In this document: positions 15,925-26,500 of the stretch, in pieces
Numbering within the stretch: the stretch's first letter is position 1
Layout of the letters: every line of letters begins with the position of its first letter
DNA from: Candidatus Segatella albertsiae
GTDB taxonomy: Bacteria; Bacteroidota; Bacteroidia; Bacteroidales; Bacteroidaceae
DNA: 37,738 nucleotides
NCBI GenBank assembly: GCA_002451555.1
Contig: DKCU01000067.1
Span: forward strand, 1 to 37,738
Reading direction: 5' to 3'
Translations under genes and position numbers: made by a program
The notes under the pieces: model-generated
Seen by the model: only the letters and a program-made list of their open reading frames with translations
What the model was told of the DNA's origin: nothing
The model's database searches: none

Positions 15925-17964
15925 ATGAAGAAGTTTTACCTATCACTCGTTGCATTACTCGCAACGACCCATATGTTTGCTCAAGGTTGGCCTGCCAAAT
16001 ACGACGGAGTCATGTTGCAAGGATTCTACTGGGACTCTTACAGAGATTCCAAGTGGACTAATCTTGAATCACAAGCTGACGAGCTAAGCCAGTATTTCAA
16101 ACTCGTTTGGATTCCACAGAGCGCCTACTGCGGTGGAAAGTCCATGGGCTATAACGACCTCTATTGGTTCAGTAACTACAACAGTTCTTTCGGAACAGAA
16201 AGCGAATTGCGCAGCCTCATCAAGACATTCAAGAGCCATGGCATCGGAACCATTGCCGATGTGGTCATTAATCACCGCAACACCTTAACTTCCTACTTCG
16301 ACTTTCCAGAGGAGACCTACAAGGGAGTAACCTACAAGATGTACCCTACAGATGTATGTGCCAATGATGACAAGGGAGAGACCAAGAAATGGGCTGACGC
16401 AAATGGCTATACACTGAGCAGCAACAATGACTCGGGCGAAGGATGGGATACCATGCGTGACCTCGACCACTACAGCAGCAATGTGCAAACCGTGGTCAAG
16501 GCTTATCTCAACATGCTCTTGAAAGATTTCGGCTATGCTGGTTTCCGATATGATATGGTAAAAGGATATGATGGCAAATTCACAGGAATCTACAATGATG
16601 CCACCAAACCAACTTATTCCGTAGGAGAATACTGGGATGGAAATGCAGAAACCGTCAAGAAGTGGCTAGATGCCACCAAGATCAACGACCAAATCATGAG
16701 TGCCGTCTTCGACTTTCCTATCCGCTATTCGGTACGTGATGCCATCAACAACAACTGGAATACCAACATCAACGGTGGTATTGCGACAGACAACACTTAT
16801 AAGCAATATGCAGTAACATTCGTGGAAAACCACGACACCCAATATCGCTCATCCAGCGAGCCAAACGACCCTATCAAGAAAGATACGCTTGCCGCCAATG
16901 CTCTGATCCTAGCTACCAGCGGTACTCCATGCGTATTCTACAAGCATTGGCTTGCCTACAAGAAAGACATCAAGATGATGATCAATGCCCGCAAGGTTGC
17001 AGGTATCACCAACAACAGTGCCACGACACTAAACTCTTACAATGGTACTAATTACAGAGCTGTTACTACAACTGGTTCCAACACATCCTTGTTGGCAGTA
17101 ATGGGACCTGGAGCCAAGAACTTCACGACAACAGCTTACCAAGAAATCATCTCGGGCTACCACTATCGATATTTCTTGCCAAAGAGAGCCAAGATTGCCT
17201 GGGTCGATTTACCTTCGGGGGATTACGAAGAAGAACAGAAAGCTAAATTAGTAGCAGTTTCTAACAATAGCAGTGCCAAGCTGGTATATACCACAGATGG
17301 CACTACCCCAACCGCCTCCAGCAAACAAGTGGCAAGTGGTACTGAACTCACCGTTCCTTTTGGCAAAACGACATTAAAGGTTGGCCTTTTGTCTAGTGGC
17401 ACTGTCAGCAGCATCATTACTCGTGAATATAACATCAACAAGCCAGAGCCTTTTGTCCCATACGACATTACAGTATATGTCAATGCCGACAAACTCGGTT
17501 GGACCAACGGCATTAACTTCTGGGCTTGGGAAGATGCGTCAAGCGAGAACCTGACAGCAAGCAAGGCATGGCCTGGCGACTTGGTTACACAAAGCAAGAC
17601 CATCAATGGCAAGAAATGGTATTATCAGACATACAACATCAAGGACAGAAACTATATGGTGTCATTCGTATTCAGCCACAACAACGGCGAGAAGACGATT
17701 CCGCAGACGGATGACGTAACCGACATCACCAAGGACACCTATTTGGAAATCCAAGATACCCCAAAGAGTGACGCAGCACAAAAATACTACGATGTTGTCA
17801 ATGTCACAGACCAAGTTCTCTCTGGTATCGCCGATGCTCCAATCATCGACAACACCACGACAAAGGATAATGCTTGGTACACCCTCAGTGGCATGAAGAT
17901 GACGCAGAAGCCATCACAGGCTGGCATCTACATCCACCAAGGCAAGAAGGTAGTAATCAGATAA
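15925..17964 (+). CDS. Secreted GH13 alpha-amylase with C-terminal starch-binding module
   Basis: 679 residues. The signal peptide ends HMFAQ and has no lipobox Cys, unlike the surface lipoprotein SusG. The GH13 barrel contains DVVINHR, D210 in GFRYDMV (nucleophile), E235 in VGEYWD (acid/base) and D304 in VENHDTQ (stabiliser), so the triad is complete. A chitobiase-C-like module (VYTTDGTTPTASS, about 450-510) and a CBM26-like module (about 515-610, with FWAWEDAS) follow. The tail YTLSGMKMTQKPSQAGIYIH plus GKKVVIR resembles the C-terminal motif seen on many secreted Prevotella proteins. It should hydrolyse starch at or outside the outer membrane. It is a separate transcription unit with its own operator, the functional counterpart of susG. 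Confidence 0.92.
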   Translation: MKKFYLSLVALLATTHMFAQGWPAKYDGVMLQGFYWDSYRDSKWTNLESQADELSQYFKLVWIPQSAYCGGKSMGYNDLYWFSNYNSSFGTESELRSLIKTFKSHGIGTIADVVINHRNTLTSYFDFPEETYKGVTYKMYPTDVCANDDKGETKKWADANGYTLSSNNDSGEGWDTMRDLDHYSSNVQTVVKAYLNMLLKDFGYAGFRYDMVKGYDGKFTGIYNDATKPTYSVGEYWDGNAETVKKWLDATKINDQIMSAVFDFPIRYSVRDAINNNWNTNINGGIATDNTYKQYAVTFVENHDTQYRSSSEPNDPIKKDTLAANALILATSGTPCVFYKHWLAYKKDIKMMINARKVAGITNNSATTLNSYNGTNYRAVTTTGSNTSLLAVMGPGAKNFTTTAYQEIISGYHYRYFLPKRAKIAWVDLPSGDYEEEQKAKLVAVSNNSSAKLVYTTDGTTPTASSKQVASGTELTVPFGKTTLKVGLLSSGTVSSIITREYNINKPEPFVPYDITVYVNADKLGWTNGINFWAWEDASSENLTASKAWPGDLVTQSKTINGKKWYYQTYNIKDRNYMVSFVFSHNNGEKTIPQTDDVTDITKDTYLEIQDTPKSDAAQKYYDVVNVTDQVLSGIADAPIIDNTTTKDNAWYTLSGMKMTQKPSQAGIYIHQGKKVVIR

Positions 17965-17996
17965 AACTTTAAATACGATTAACTCTCTAAAAATAT

Positions 17997-18042
17997 AAGA
18001 GCATATCCTCTGCTTCCGCTGCAGGATATGCTCTTGCTTTTT
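17997..18042. terminator. Bidirectional terminator between amylase and ABC exporter
   Basis: A 13-bp perfect stem, AAGAGCATATCCT (17997-18009) with its complement (18023-18035), followed by GCTTTTT on the plus strand and by TATATTTTTAG on the minus strand. It serves both convergent genes. Confidence 0.88.
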
Positions 18043-18051
18043 AATACCCCC

Positions 18052-19803
18052 TCACGCATTCTTTTCTATCCTCAACACTTGGTCGCAATACTCTACCACG
18101 GCAGGACGGTGGGTGATGAAGATAATCGTCTTGTCGTGCGATGACAAGATATTCTGAAGAAGCTGTCGCTCGGTATCTGGGTCGAGCGCACTGGTAGCCT
18201 CGTCGAAAAGCATGATGCTACGATTGCGAAGAAGACTTCGGGCAATCGCTATGCGCTGGGCTTGTCCCTCGCTCAGTCCTCCACCCTGCTCACTACACTG
18301 GGTATCTAATCCTTGCGGTAGCTCCAATACGAAATCGGCGCAGCTCTTATGCAAAGCCTCCGTCATCTCCTCATCGGTGGCATCCAACTTACCCAACCGC
18401 AAGTTGTCACGGATGGTTCCGCTCATCAAGGTATTGCCCTGCGGCACATACACGAAATTGCAGCGATGGCGAGGGGACAGTTCCCGACATTCAGCAGATG
18501 CCTCCTTGCGACTTTCCACCTTATTATATATAAATAGATTTCCTTCCTGTGGACGAAGCAAAGCCAATATCAAGCGAATGAGCGTGGTCTTTCCGGCGCC
18601 CGTCTCTCCCAATATCGCCGTGCAACTACCTGGACGGAAATCGAAACTCAAATGATTGATTACATTAAAATCATCTGACATCTTATTACAAGAAACTTTT
18701 GATTCACCGACAGAAGCTGAATCCACCGCTGCCTCTGTCTTCTTGTAACTATAGCAAACATCCGTCAGTCGAATGCCACAAGGCGAAGGAACCTCTATTG
18801 GCTCACCTTGCTCTTCGAGTGGATTTTCCTCTAGTTCCATCAGCCGCTCCGCCGCCGTAAATACGCTTACAAAAGCTGGTACAAGCTTGGTCAAGTTGCG
18901 AGCTGGCACCTGTATCTTGTTGACCAACTGCAAGAAAGCCGTCATGCCGCCAAAGCTCAACGTTCCGCCACTCATGCGAATGGCAGCCCAAAGAAATGCC
19001 ACAAGATACCCCAAGGCAAAGCCAAAGTTGACGATGAGATTACTGAACACACTAAACATCGTTCGTCTCACCACATGACCACGAAGCTCCTTCTGCGTGT
19101 TTTCGAGTTTATCCACCATCGCCTCGTCTTTCTCCAAGGTTTTGATGAGCATACGATGCTGGATGGTCTCCTGCAACACGCTCTGCACCTTACTGTCTGA
19201 GTCTCTCACCTGACGAGTAAGCTGACGCATCTTTCCTATGTATATCTTACTGAAAGCCAAGAATATCGGAATCATGATGACGATGACTACCGATAGCATC
19301 TTGTCCATCGAGAAGAGATAGAAAAAGGCGCCGAGGAACATCGCCAAGACACTCAAGGTATTCGGGATAGTCTCCGTCAAGAAATTGACCACGGTATTGA
19401 CATCCGTTTCCAGTCGGTTGAGCACATCGCCCGAATGAAGTCTTTCCCTACCATGCCACTCCGAGCGTAGGATGCGGTCGAGCATACGCTGCTGCATACG
19501 GTTCTGCGCCTTGATGCCCAAGAGATTGCGAATCCATATCGAAGAAATGTTGAGGGCGAAGTCGGCGAGTATCAAGAATCCCATCACTCCTACCGCCCAA
19601 TAGATGTTACCATCCACGGCATGGGAAGCCACGTCGATGGCACGCTTCACCGCCCACACCTGCGCCAAGCTCACCCCCACCGAAAGCAAGCCCACGGAAG
19701 CATTGAGGACAGCCTGCAACTGGTTGCCCCTCCACGCCCGCCAAAGCCATATCAGCAAGGTCTTGACATTATACTTAAACTTCGGTATTTTAAAGATCTT
19801 CAT
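18052..19803 (-). CDS. ABC exporter, fused permease and ATPase (MsbA-like half-transporter)
   Basis: 583 residues: an N-terminal six-helix type IV transmembrane domain (about 20-320) followed by a nucleotide-binding domain. Walker A is GETGAGKT (399-406), the signature is LSEGQ (510-514) and Walker B plus catalytic Glu is LFDEATSALD (D534, E535), so it should hydrolyse ATP. It probably works as a homodimer exporting lipids, peptides or drugs; the substrate cannot be told from sequence. A Ser/Glu-rich insert of about 25 residues (near EAAVDSASVGESKVSCNKM) interrupts the start of the ATPase domain. It lies 74 bp downstream of nadK on the same strand, the gap being filled by a tandem repeat. Confidence 0.9.
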   Translation of the reverse strand: MKIFKIPKFKYNVKTLLIWLWRAWRGNQLQAVLNASVGLLSVGVSLAQVWAVKRAIDVASHAVDGNIYWAVGVMGFLILADFALNISSIWIRNLLGIKAQNRMQQRMLDRILRSEWHGRERLHSGDVLNRLETDVNTVVNFLTETIPNTLSVLAMFLGAFFYLFSMDKMLSVVIVIMIPIFLAFSKIYIGKMRQLTRQVRDSDSKVQSVLQETIQHRMLIKTLEKDEAMVDKLENTQKELRGHVVRRTMFSVFSNLIVNFGFALGYLVAFLWAAIRMSGGTLSFGGMTAFLQLVNKIQVPARNLTKLVPAFVSVFTAAERLMELEENPLEEQGEPIEVPSPCGIRLTDVCYSYKKTEAAVDSASVGESKVSCNKMSDDFNVINHLSFDFRPGSCTAILGETGAGKTTLIRLILALLRPQEGNLFIYNKVESRKEASAECRELSPRHRCNFVYVPQGNTLMSGTIRDNLRLGKLDATDEEMTEALHKSCADFVLELPQGLDTQCSEQGGGLSEGQAQRIAIARSLLRNRSIMLFDEATSALDPDTERQLLQNILSSHDKTIIFITHRPAVVEYCDQVLRIEKNA

Positions 19804-19811
19804 CCATCAAA

Positions 19812-19876
19812 GCATTTGAATTCTTCACTCTTCGTTCTTCACTCTTCATTCTTCACTCTTCGTTCTTCACTCTTCA
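19812..19876. repeat. 14-bp tandem repeat, four copies, between nadK and the ABC exporter
   Basis: Four head-to-tail units TTCTTCACTCTTC(G/A) occupy 19821-19876. The flank and first unit (GCATTTGAA then TTCTTCACTCTTC, 19812-19833) match 29924-29945 with one mismatch over 22 bp. It belongs to the same family as the inverted repeat in the transporter gene. Confidence 0.9.
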
Positions 19877-19877
19877 C

Positions 19878-20771
19878 TTAACTTCTTTCCCTTTGGTCAG
19901 CTCCCCACATCAATTTTTCTCTCAACGTAGAGAAGTATCGCTGATTACGCTGTTTCACTATCTTTATCGAATGCGCAGCCTTACGGATAACCAACTTTGT
20001 CCCCTCCGTCATGCGCTCGCTCCTGCCATCTATCGCCACCAAGTAGTTATGGCTACGGCTCTCCACATCCAGCGTTATCTCCGCCGTGTCGTTGATGACA
20101 ATCGGACGAATGTTCAAACTATGTGGAGCGACAGGCGTCAGACAGAGACTTCCACTCTGCGGAATGATGATAGGACCACCATTGGAGAGGTTATAAGCAG
20201 TTGAGCCAGTAGGGGTCGTCACAATAAGACCATCAGCCTGATAAGTAACCAGGAACTCACCGTCTACTTGTGTTCGGATGGAAATCATCGAGGCATCATC
20301 ACGCTTCAACACGGCAATGTCGTTCAGCGCAAAAGGATTGCCGGCGAGAATGCCGCCCTCTGCCTTCACCTCTATCACGGCATGTTCTTCCACCACGCAC
20401 TTGCCAGCATAGAGACTATCCAATGCCGTCTCTATCTCACTCGGCAGCACATCGGCGAGGAAGCCCAAACGTCCCATGTTCACACCGATGATAGCTGTTC
20501 CCTTGGCGCCCACACGGCTCGCCGCCTTGAGGAAAGTACCATCTCCACCCATCGAGATGACGTAATCGACATCGAAGTTGTAGTCCTCGAATACACCTGC
20601 CGCATTCACTTGAAGATGCTGGTCACGAGTCAAGAACTCATAATAAGCATTCTCAAAATACACCTCAGCCCCTTTCTTCTTGAGGTAATCGAGGATTTTT
20701 TCAATAGAAGCCGACTTCTTGGCTTGGTATTCATTGCCAAATATGGCGAATTTCAAATGTTGGTCTGTCAT
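19878..20771 (-). CDS. nadK: NAD kinase
   Basis: A 297-residue cytoplasmic enzyme that phosphorylates NAD to NADP. GGDGT (75-79) is the NAD-kinase phosphate-binding motif. GVNMGRLGFL follows, and the conserved VTTPTGSTAYNLSNGGPI segment carries the adenine-binding residues. The length is normal for the family. A possible -7 box TACTTTTG lies at 20847-20840 on the minus strand. It is probably co-transcribed with the ABC exporter, without an obvious functional link. Confidence 0.95.
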   Translation of the reverse strand: MTDQHLKFAIFGNEYQAKKSASIEKILDYLKKKGAEVYFENAYYEFLTRDQHLQVNAAGVFEDYNFDVDYVISMGGDGTFLKAASRVGAKGTAIIGVNMGRLGFLADVLPSEIETALDSLYAGKCVVEEHAVIEVKAEGGILAGNPFALNDIAVLKRDDASMISIRTQVDGEFLVTYQADGLIVTTPTGSTAYNLSNGGPIIIPQSGSLCLTPVAPHSLNIRPIVINDTAEITLDVESRSHNYLVAIDGRSERMTEGTKLVIRKAAHSIKIVKQRNQRYFSTLREKLMWGADQRERS

Positions 20772-20982
20772 AACTGATTATCTTACCTTTGTGTATGCCG
20801 TCACATGCCGCCGAGGACATGAGACATCGAATGTGAGTACAAAAGTAATGCTTTTTGGCGAAATTCCGATAAAAAACAAGCAAAATTCTATACTGAGGAA
20901 CTTTTTTCCACAAAAAAGTCTTTTCCTTTTGATACTATTCTTACACCTTTGCGTAATAACAAGTAATTAAAAGACAAAAAAC

Positions 20983-22365
20983 ATGAACAGAATGAAACTT
21001 GCAGCCGTTATATTCGGCTTATTTAGTTATTCCGCCTCTATGCAGGCACAACTTTTAAAAGGTACCGTCAAGGCAGACAGCATCAGCGACATGATGATAA
21101 CCTATTACATTGACGGCAACATCTTGGAACCCGTCAATCAAGACATCGAAAGAGACAAGAATGGTAACTTCATCTTCGATGGCTCCATCCCTACCAAGGA
21201 GATGAACATCACCGTGCAAGCCGACAACGACATATTCGGCGTTCACGTAGAACAAGGAAAAACAGCTCAAATCACGATTTTCCGCAACAAAAACGGTGAA
21301 CTTGAAGCCAAGTTCACAGGCGACAACGCTGACCAAAGTCGTTTCTACAACACCTACATCAAGGCGTACGACACTATGAAATATTGGTCGCCAGACCCTT
21401 CTGAATGCAAACCAAATGCCGAGTATTGCAAAATCTTGGAAGCCGAACATGCCAAAGCTCTCAAGGAATTGAACAAATTGAAGAACAAGCCTTTCTACAA
21501 CTACTACAGTCAGTTGAACCAAGGTATGTATACCTGGACCAAGATACGCCTGCTCATGGATAAAGCTTTCGAGGAGAAAAAGGACTTCCTCGACTATCCA
21601 GAATATGTAAATGCCACCAAGGACATCGACCCCAACAGCGACATCAGCTTGGAGACCAACCTCAGCAACGCTTGGTTGACAGCCCGCCGTCTGCAATTTC
21701 TCAAGGAGACCAACGACACCACCAAGAGCTACTTGATGGCAATGGACGAGATCAAGAACAAGATAACCAATTCCAAGGTGAAGACTTTTCTGACCAATAT
21801 GTTGATGTATGGATATTCCATGACTCCTGAAGGCGACATCAAGACCGTATGGAAAGCCTACGAGACTTTTGCCAAGGACTATCCTGCGATGATTGCACAT
21901 TACAAGCCCATGATCCAGACAGCCCTCAAGTCCTTCAACGGCAAACCTCTTCCTTACGATCCAACAATAGAGAGCACCGATGGAAAAAGCTGCAAATTGA
22001 GTAGTCTCTATGGCAAACTTACCTATATAGATATGTGGGCTACCTGGTGCGGACCTTGCTGCAAGGAGATTCCGCACTTAGAGAAAGTCGTCGAGAAATA
22101 TAAAGGTAATGACAAAGTACAATTTATCAGCATCTCCATCGACACCAACAAACAGGCTTGGCTCAACAAGCTCAAGAAAGACAATCCTGCCTGGGCACAA
22201 TATCTTATGCCACAAGAGGATGCCAACAAGCTGATGTCGCTCATGGGTATCAACGGCATACCTCGTTTCATACTCTTGGATGAAAAAGGCAATGTCATCG
22301 CTGCAGATGCCAAGCGCCCTTCCGACCCAGAGCTGATTGACGACATCAATAGTCATATCCAATAA
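20983..22365 (+). CDS. TlpA-like thioredoxin-fold protein with N-terminal DUF4369-like domain
   Basis: 460 residues with a signal peptide (about 1-22, ending SMQAQ), so periplasmic or envelope-attached. The N-terminal half resembles the beta-rich DUF4369 domain (KGTVKADSISDMMITYYIDG). The C-terminal third is a TlpA/AhpC-type thioredoxin fold with the redox motif CGPC at 356-359 within MWATWCGPCC, and the cis-proline loop GINGIPRFILLD. It is the first gene of a run with FecR, SusC and SusD; fecR begins 13 bp after its stop. A thiol-disulfide role on the importer or its substrate is an inference. Confidence 0.88.
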   Translation: MNRMKLAAVIFGLFSYSASMQAQLLKGTVKADSISDMMITYYIDGNILEPVNQDIERDKNGNFIFDGSIPTKEMNITVQADNDIFGVHVEQGKTAQITIFRNKNGELEAKFTGDNADQSRFYNTYIKAYDTMKYWSPDPSECKPNAEYCKILEAEHAKALKELNKLKNKPFYNYYSQLNQGMYTWTKIRLLMDKAFEEKKDFLDYPEYVNATKDIDPNSDISLETNLSNAWLTARRLQFLKETNDTTKSYLMAMDEIKNKITNSKVKTFLTNMLMYGYSMTPEGDIKTVWKAYETFAKDYPAMIAHYKPMIQTALKSFNGKPLPYDPTIESTDGKSCKLSSLYGKLTYIDMWATWCGPCCKEIPHLEKVVEKYKGNDKVQFISISIDTNKQAWLNKLKKDNPAWAQYLMPQEDANKLMSLMGINGIPRFILLDEKGNVIAADAKRPSDPELIDDINSHIQ

Positions 22366-22378
22366 AGACATTACCACC

Positions 22379-23542
22379 ATGAAAGAATATACCAACGAGC
22401 ACATCAGTGCCTTGCTATTCAAGAAAATCATCGGTTCCATTTCCTCCTCGGAGGAATTGGAGCTCGACTCTTGGCGACAAGAAGACTCAAAGAACGAGCA
22501 ACTATACCACAGGATGCTTGACCATCAGCACATAGAAGAACTATTACGCCAACGGCAAATGATTCCTACAGACCGCCCACTTGCCGACATGACGGACAGA
22601 CTCCAGTTAGAAGTGTCGCCACATGCATCCCATCCTTGGCGACGTTGGGCAGTTGCAGCTTCCTTCCTGGTATTCGTTTCCATTGGCACAAGTTGGCTTT
22701 GGTCACAAAGAGAACAGAAGGAACGTCAAGAGGTGGCAGCCATCCTCGCCCCAATCCAAGAGCAAGGCTTCATGCCTGGCGAGAAGAAAGCCATCCTCAC
22801 GCTTACCGACGGTAGGAAAATTGCACTCGGAGAAAAGGCAGGCAAGGAAGAACCTTCTTTCTTGGACAAAGCCATCGCCAAGCTCAGTGGTAAGGAAAAG
22901 CAACTCTGCTTGGATATTCCTCGTGGTGGAGAATTCAAGATTATCCTCGAAGACAGCACGGAAGTTTGGCTCAACTCTGAGTCACAACTTATCTATCCTG
23001 AGAAATTCTCCGAGAAGGAACGTCGGGTCATCGTCAAGGGAGAAGCCTACTTCAAAGTGGCACACGAAAGCAACCGGCCTTTCCGTGTGGAAACCGATGG
23101 TCAATTAGTCACCGTCCATGGCACTCAATTCAATGTCAAGTCATACAAGGAAGACAAAAAGGTAGCAACCACCTTGGTGGAAGGTAGCATTTCCCTTTGT
23201 AAGAAAAATAGCAGTGGCGAAGTCATGCTCAGTCCTGGGCACCAATCCTTATTCGACAAGCAGAGCGCGACCACCCAAATCCAACCCGTCAATGCCGAGA
23301 TGGTGACGAGTTGGCGTCTTGGCAAGTTTGTGTTCGAGAACCAAACGCTTGAAGAAATCATGCAAGAACTGAGTCGCTGGTATTCCTTCAACTATGAGTT
23401 CGCCAATGCAGACCTGAGACAAATAGAATTCATGGGCAGCATCCCTCGCAATTCCAAGTTTGCCACAGTCCTCACCATCCTCGAAAAGAGTGGTGGCATC
23501 CATTTCAAGATGAAAGGGAATCATTTGTTCATCACCCAATAA
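22379..23542 (+). CDS. FecR-family anti-sigma factor
   Basis: 387 residues from the ATG at 22379, preferred over an upstream ATG at 22337 that overlaps the previous gene. The cytoplasmic N-terminus should bind the sigma factor. One membrane helix (about 87-107, WAVAASFLVFVSIGTSWLW) leads to a periplasmic FecR domain (RGGEFKIILEDSTEVWLNSE, then EAYFKVAH and HGTQFNVKSY). The C-terminus is DUF4974-like (FENQTLEEIMQELSRWY). It relays occupancy of the adjacent SusC (through its STN domain) to the ECF sigma factor. It starts 13 bp after the thioredoxin gene and ends 35 bp before susC. Confidence 0.93.
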   Translation: MKEYTNEHISALLFKKIIGSISSSEELELDSWRQEDSKNEQLYHRMLDHQHIEELLRQRQMIPTDRPLADMTDRLQLEVSPHASHPWRRWAVAASFLVFVSIGTSWLWSQREQKERQEVAAILAPIQEQGFMPGEKKAILTLTDGRKIALGEKAGKEEPSFLDKAIAKLSGKEKQLCLDIPRGGEFKIILEDSTEVWLNSESQLIYPEKFSEKERRVIVKGEAYFKVAHESNRPFRVETDGQLVTVHGTQFNVKSYKEDKKVATTLVEGSISLCKKNSSGEVMLSPGHQSLFDKQSATTQIQPVNAEMVTSWRLGKFVFENQTLEEIMQELSRWYSFNYEFANADLRQIEFMGSIPRNSKFATVLTILEKSGGIHFKMKGNHLFITQ

Positions 23543-23577
23543 GAATCACAGATTATTCACATTAATATCAATCAACT

Positions 23578-26500
23578 ATGAGAAGAGAGATTATCGCTTG
23601 GTTCATGACCGCACTCTTTGCCTTGCTACCTATCAGCAGTTTTGCCAAGGACTATACGGTCAACTACCAGAACTTAGCCTTCGAAAAGGTCATCAGCGAC
23701 CTCAGAAAGAAAACGGGCTATGAGTTTGTTTACCAAAAGAACATCATCAAGAATGTGGGTGATGTCACCTGCCGTCTATCACATGCTTCCTTGCAGCAGA
23801 TTCTCAACAGAATCGTCTTGGACGAAGCGGAATTAGACTATGAGATTGTAGGAAAAACTATAGTCATCAGCAAACCTAAGAAAGAGCTGCCTTATTTCAA
23901 GAGAATGGTCACGGGCTTTGTCATGGACGAAAACGGAGAGCCACTCGTTGGAGCTACCGTCCGACAAGTAGGTGCGAAGAACGGAGTGGTCACCGACATT
24001 GACGGACAGTTTGCCCTCATGGTAGAAGGCAAAGACCCTTCCGTCTCTTTCTCCTACATCGGCATGAAAGACAAAGTGGTCAAGGCATGCAATATCAAGG
24101 GGATAAATGTAAACATCACCCTGCAAACCAATGAGATTATGATGAATGACATCTTGGTGACTGGTTACCAGAACATCAAGCGAAAGAACGCCACGGGTTC
24201 CTATCAGACCATCACAGCCAAGGATATGGACGAGCGTTATACTGGCGACATCGTGAGCAACTTGGAGGGTAAGGTACCAGGATTGGTGTCTTACAAAAAT
24301 GGTTCGAATGGAGATGGCGAATCTACCCTTTCCATCCGAGGCATCGGTTCCTTCCAAGCCAAGACCAATCCTTTGGTCGTTGTAGACGGACTTCCTATCG
24401 AAGGCTCCATCGAAACTGTAAATCCTTACGACATCGAGAACATCACCGTATTGAAAGATGCCGCAGCAGCCTCCATCTATGGCGCAAGGGCTTCCAATGG
24501 CGTCATCGTCATCACCACCAAGAAGGCACAGAAAGAGAAGGTTGACATCGACTTCAATGCCGACCTCTGCATTAGCGAGAAAAACAACTACGACAATTAC
24601 CGTTGGGCAAACGCCGCAGAAGTCATCCAGTTGGAACAGAACAACTTCAACTATATGAAAAGTGCTGAAGACCAAAGTGCCTTCAACACCTTGCAACAAA
24701 ACTACATCAACAAGAAAATAGCCCTCAGTCCCATCAGCCGTCTCTTGATGGACAACTATATGGGTGTATTGAGCGACACCGACTTACAACAACAGTTGAG
24801 TACGCTCAGCAAAAACAACTATCGCAAGGAATGGCAAGATGCCTACGAGCGTACCCAAATCACTCATCAATACAACCTCGCCATCCGCACCAACGGCAAG
24901 TCGCTCAATTCCAGCATCGTACTCAACTACAAAGGTGATAACAACGGTATGGTGAAGGAGCACAACAACGCCTTGTCGTTCAGTTACAAGGGACTTCTGA
25001 AAGCCACTCCATGGCTCAATCTCACCTTTGGAGCCAATATCTTGAGCGAACGTTCCAAGACGCACATCTCCAATTCTTGGAACGACATCAATTCCTTCAT
25101 GCCTTACCAAAGCATGTACAATGCCGACGGTTCCTTGGCAAGAATGGAAGCAGACACCTATTTAGGCGAGGAAAGTTTGCAGAACCCTGAATATGGTTTC
25201 AAGGATGCCAGCTACAATCCATTGGAAGAAGTCAACATGAACTTCAACAATACACGCCGCACCAACATCCGTTCCTTCATTCATGCCGATTTCACCATCT
25301 TGCCAGAATGGAAAGCAAGCGCACAGTTCCAATACGAGGACATCTACTATAAGAACGACGCTTATAGGGAGGGGAAATCTTACTACATGAGAAATCTCTA
25401 CAACCTCTACACGGGCACGACCTCCCAACCTGGAGGCGGAGATGATGACGATGACGACGATGATGACTACGAAGATTATAGCCTATACGCCTTGGATTCT
25501 GCGGTAAAGCACTATATCCCTGATGGAGGAATGCTAAGCACAACCACGGAGGAAGGTGCTTATTATACATTCCGTTTGCAAACAGACTATAACAAGACAT
25601 TTGCTGGAAAGCATGAAGTCAGCGCCTTGGCTGGTTTTGAATACCGACAGACCCACTACAAGACCAATAGCAACTTGTTGATGGGCTACGATGATCAGAC
25701 ACAGACCAACAACCAAGGCTTGATGAACTTTGGTGAATTGGTGGACGTAGACGGAAATATCTCTGCATTGGGACCTAACTACAATATGTATGGGGCACCT
25801 ACAGGAAGTGACTTTAGCACCTCCGACGTATTGCATCGTTTCTACTCACTCTATTTCACGGGTAGTTATGTGTACGACAGTCGATACTCTGCTTCTGTTT
25901 CTTGCCGTCTCGACAAGGCTGACCTCTTCGGAACAGACCCTAAGTTCCGTGGTCGCCCATTATGGTCAGCAGGTATTAGTTGGAATGCCCACAACGAGTC
26001 GTTCATGAAGGACATCAAATGGCTCAATGTCTTGAAGCTACGTGCCTCATACGGTCTCACGGGAAATATAGACCAGTCTGTCTCCTCCTATCTGACTGCC
26101 AAGATTGGTGTCAACGAAATCAATGGCAAGCGAGTTGCCACCCTCAACACGCCACCTAACGAACAGTTGAGATGGGAGAAGACCTCTTCTTTCAACTTAG
26201 GTATCGACTTTGCCGTGCTCGGCAATCGCCTGAGCGGTTCGTTGGACATTTACAACAAGAGAGGCAGCGACTTGCTCACCATCACCGACTTAGATCCAAC
26301 GACTGGTTGGAACCAACTGACCATCAACAACGGAAAAGCTACCAACAAAGGTGTGGAATTGCAATTGAACGGTATCATCTTGCCAGCCAAGAGCCGCAAT
26401 GATTTAGGTATCAACGCCAGCTTCAACCTTGCCTACAACAAGAACAAGATTACCCATGTCACTCACAAAGCAGCATCGGGTGAAGAAGCATTGCGAAGCA

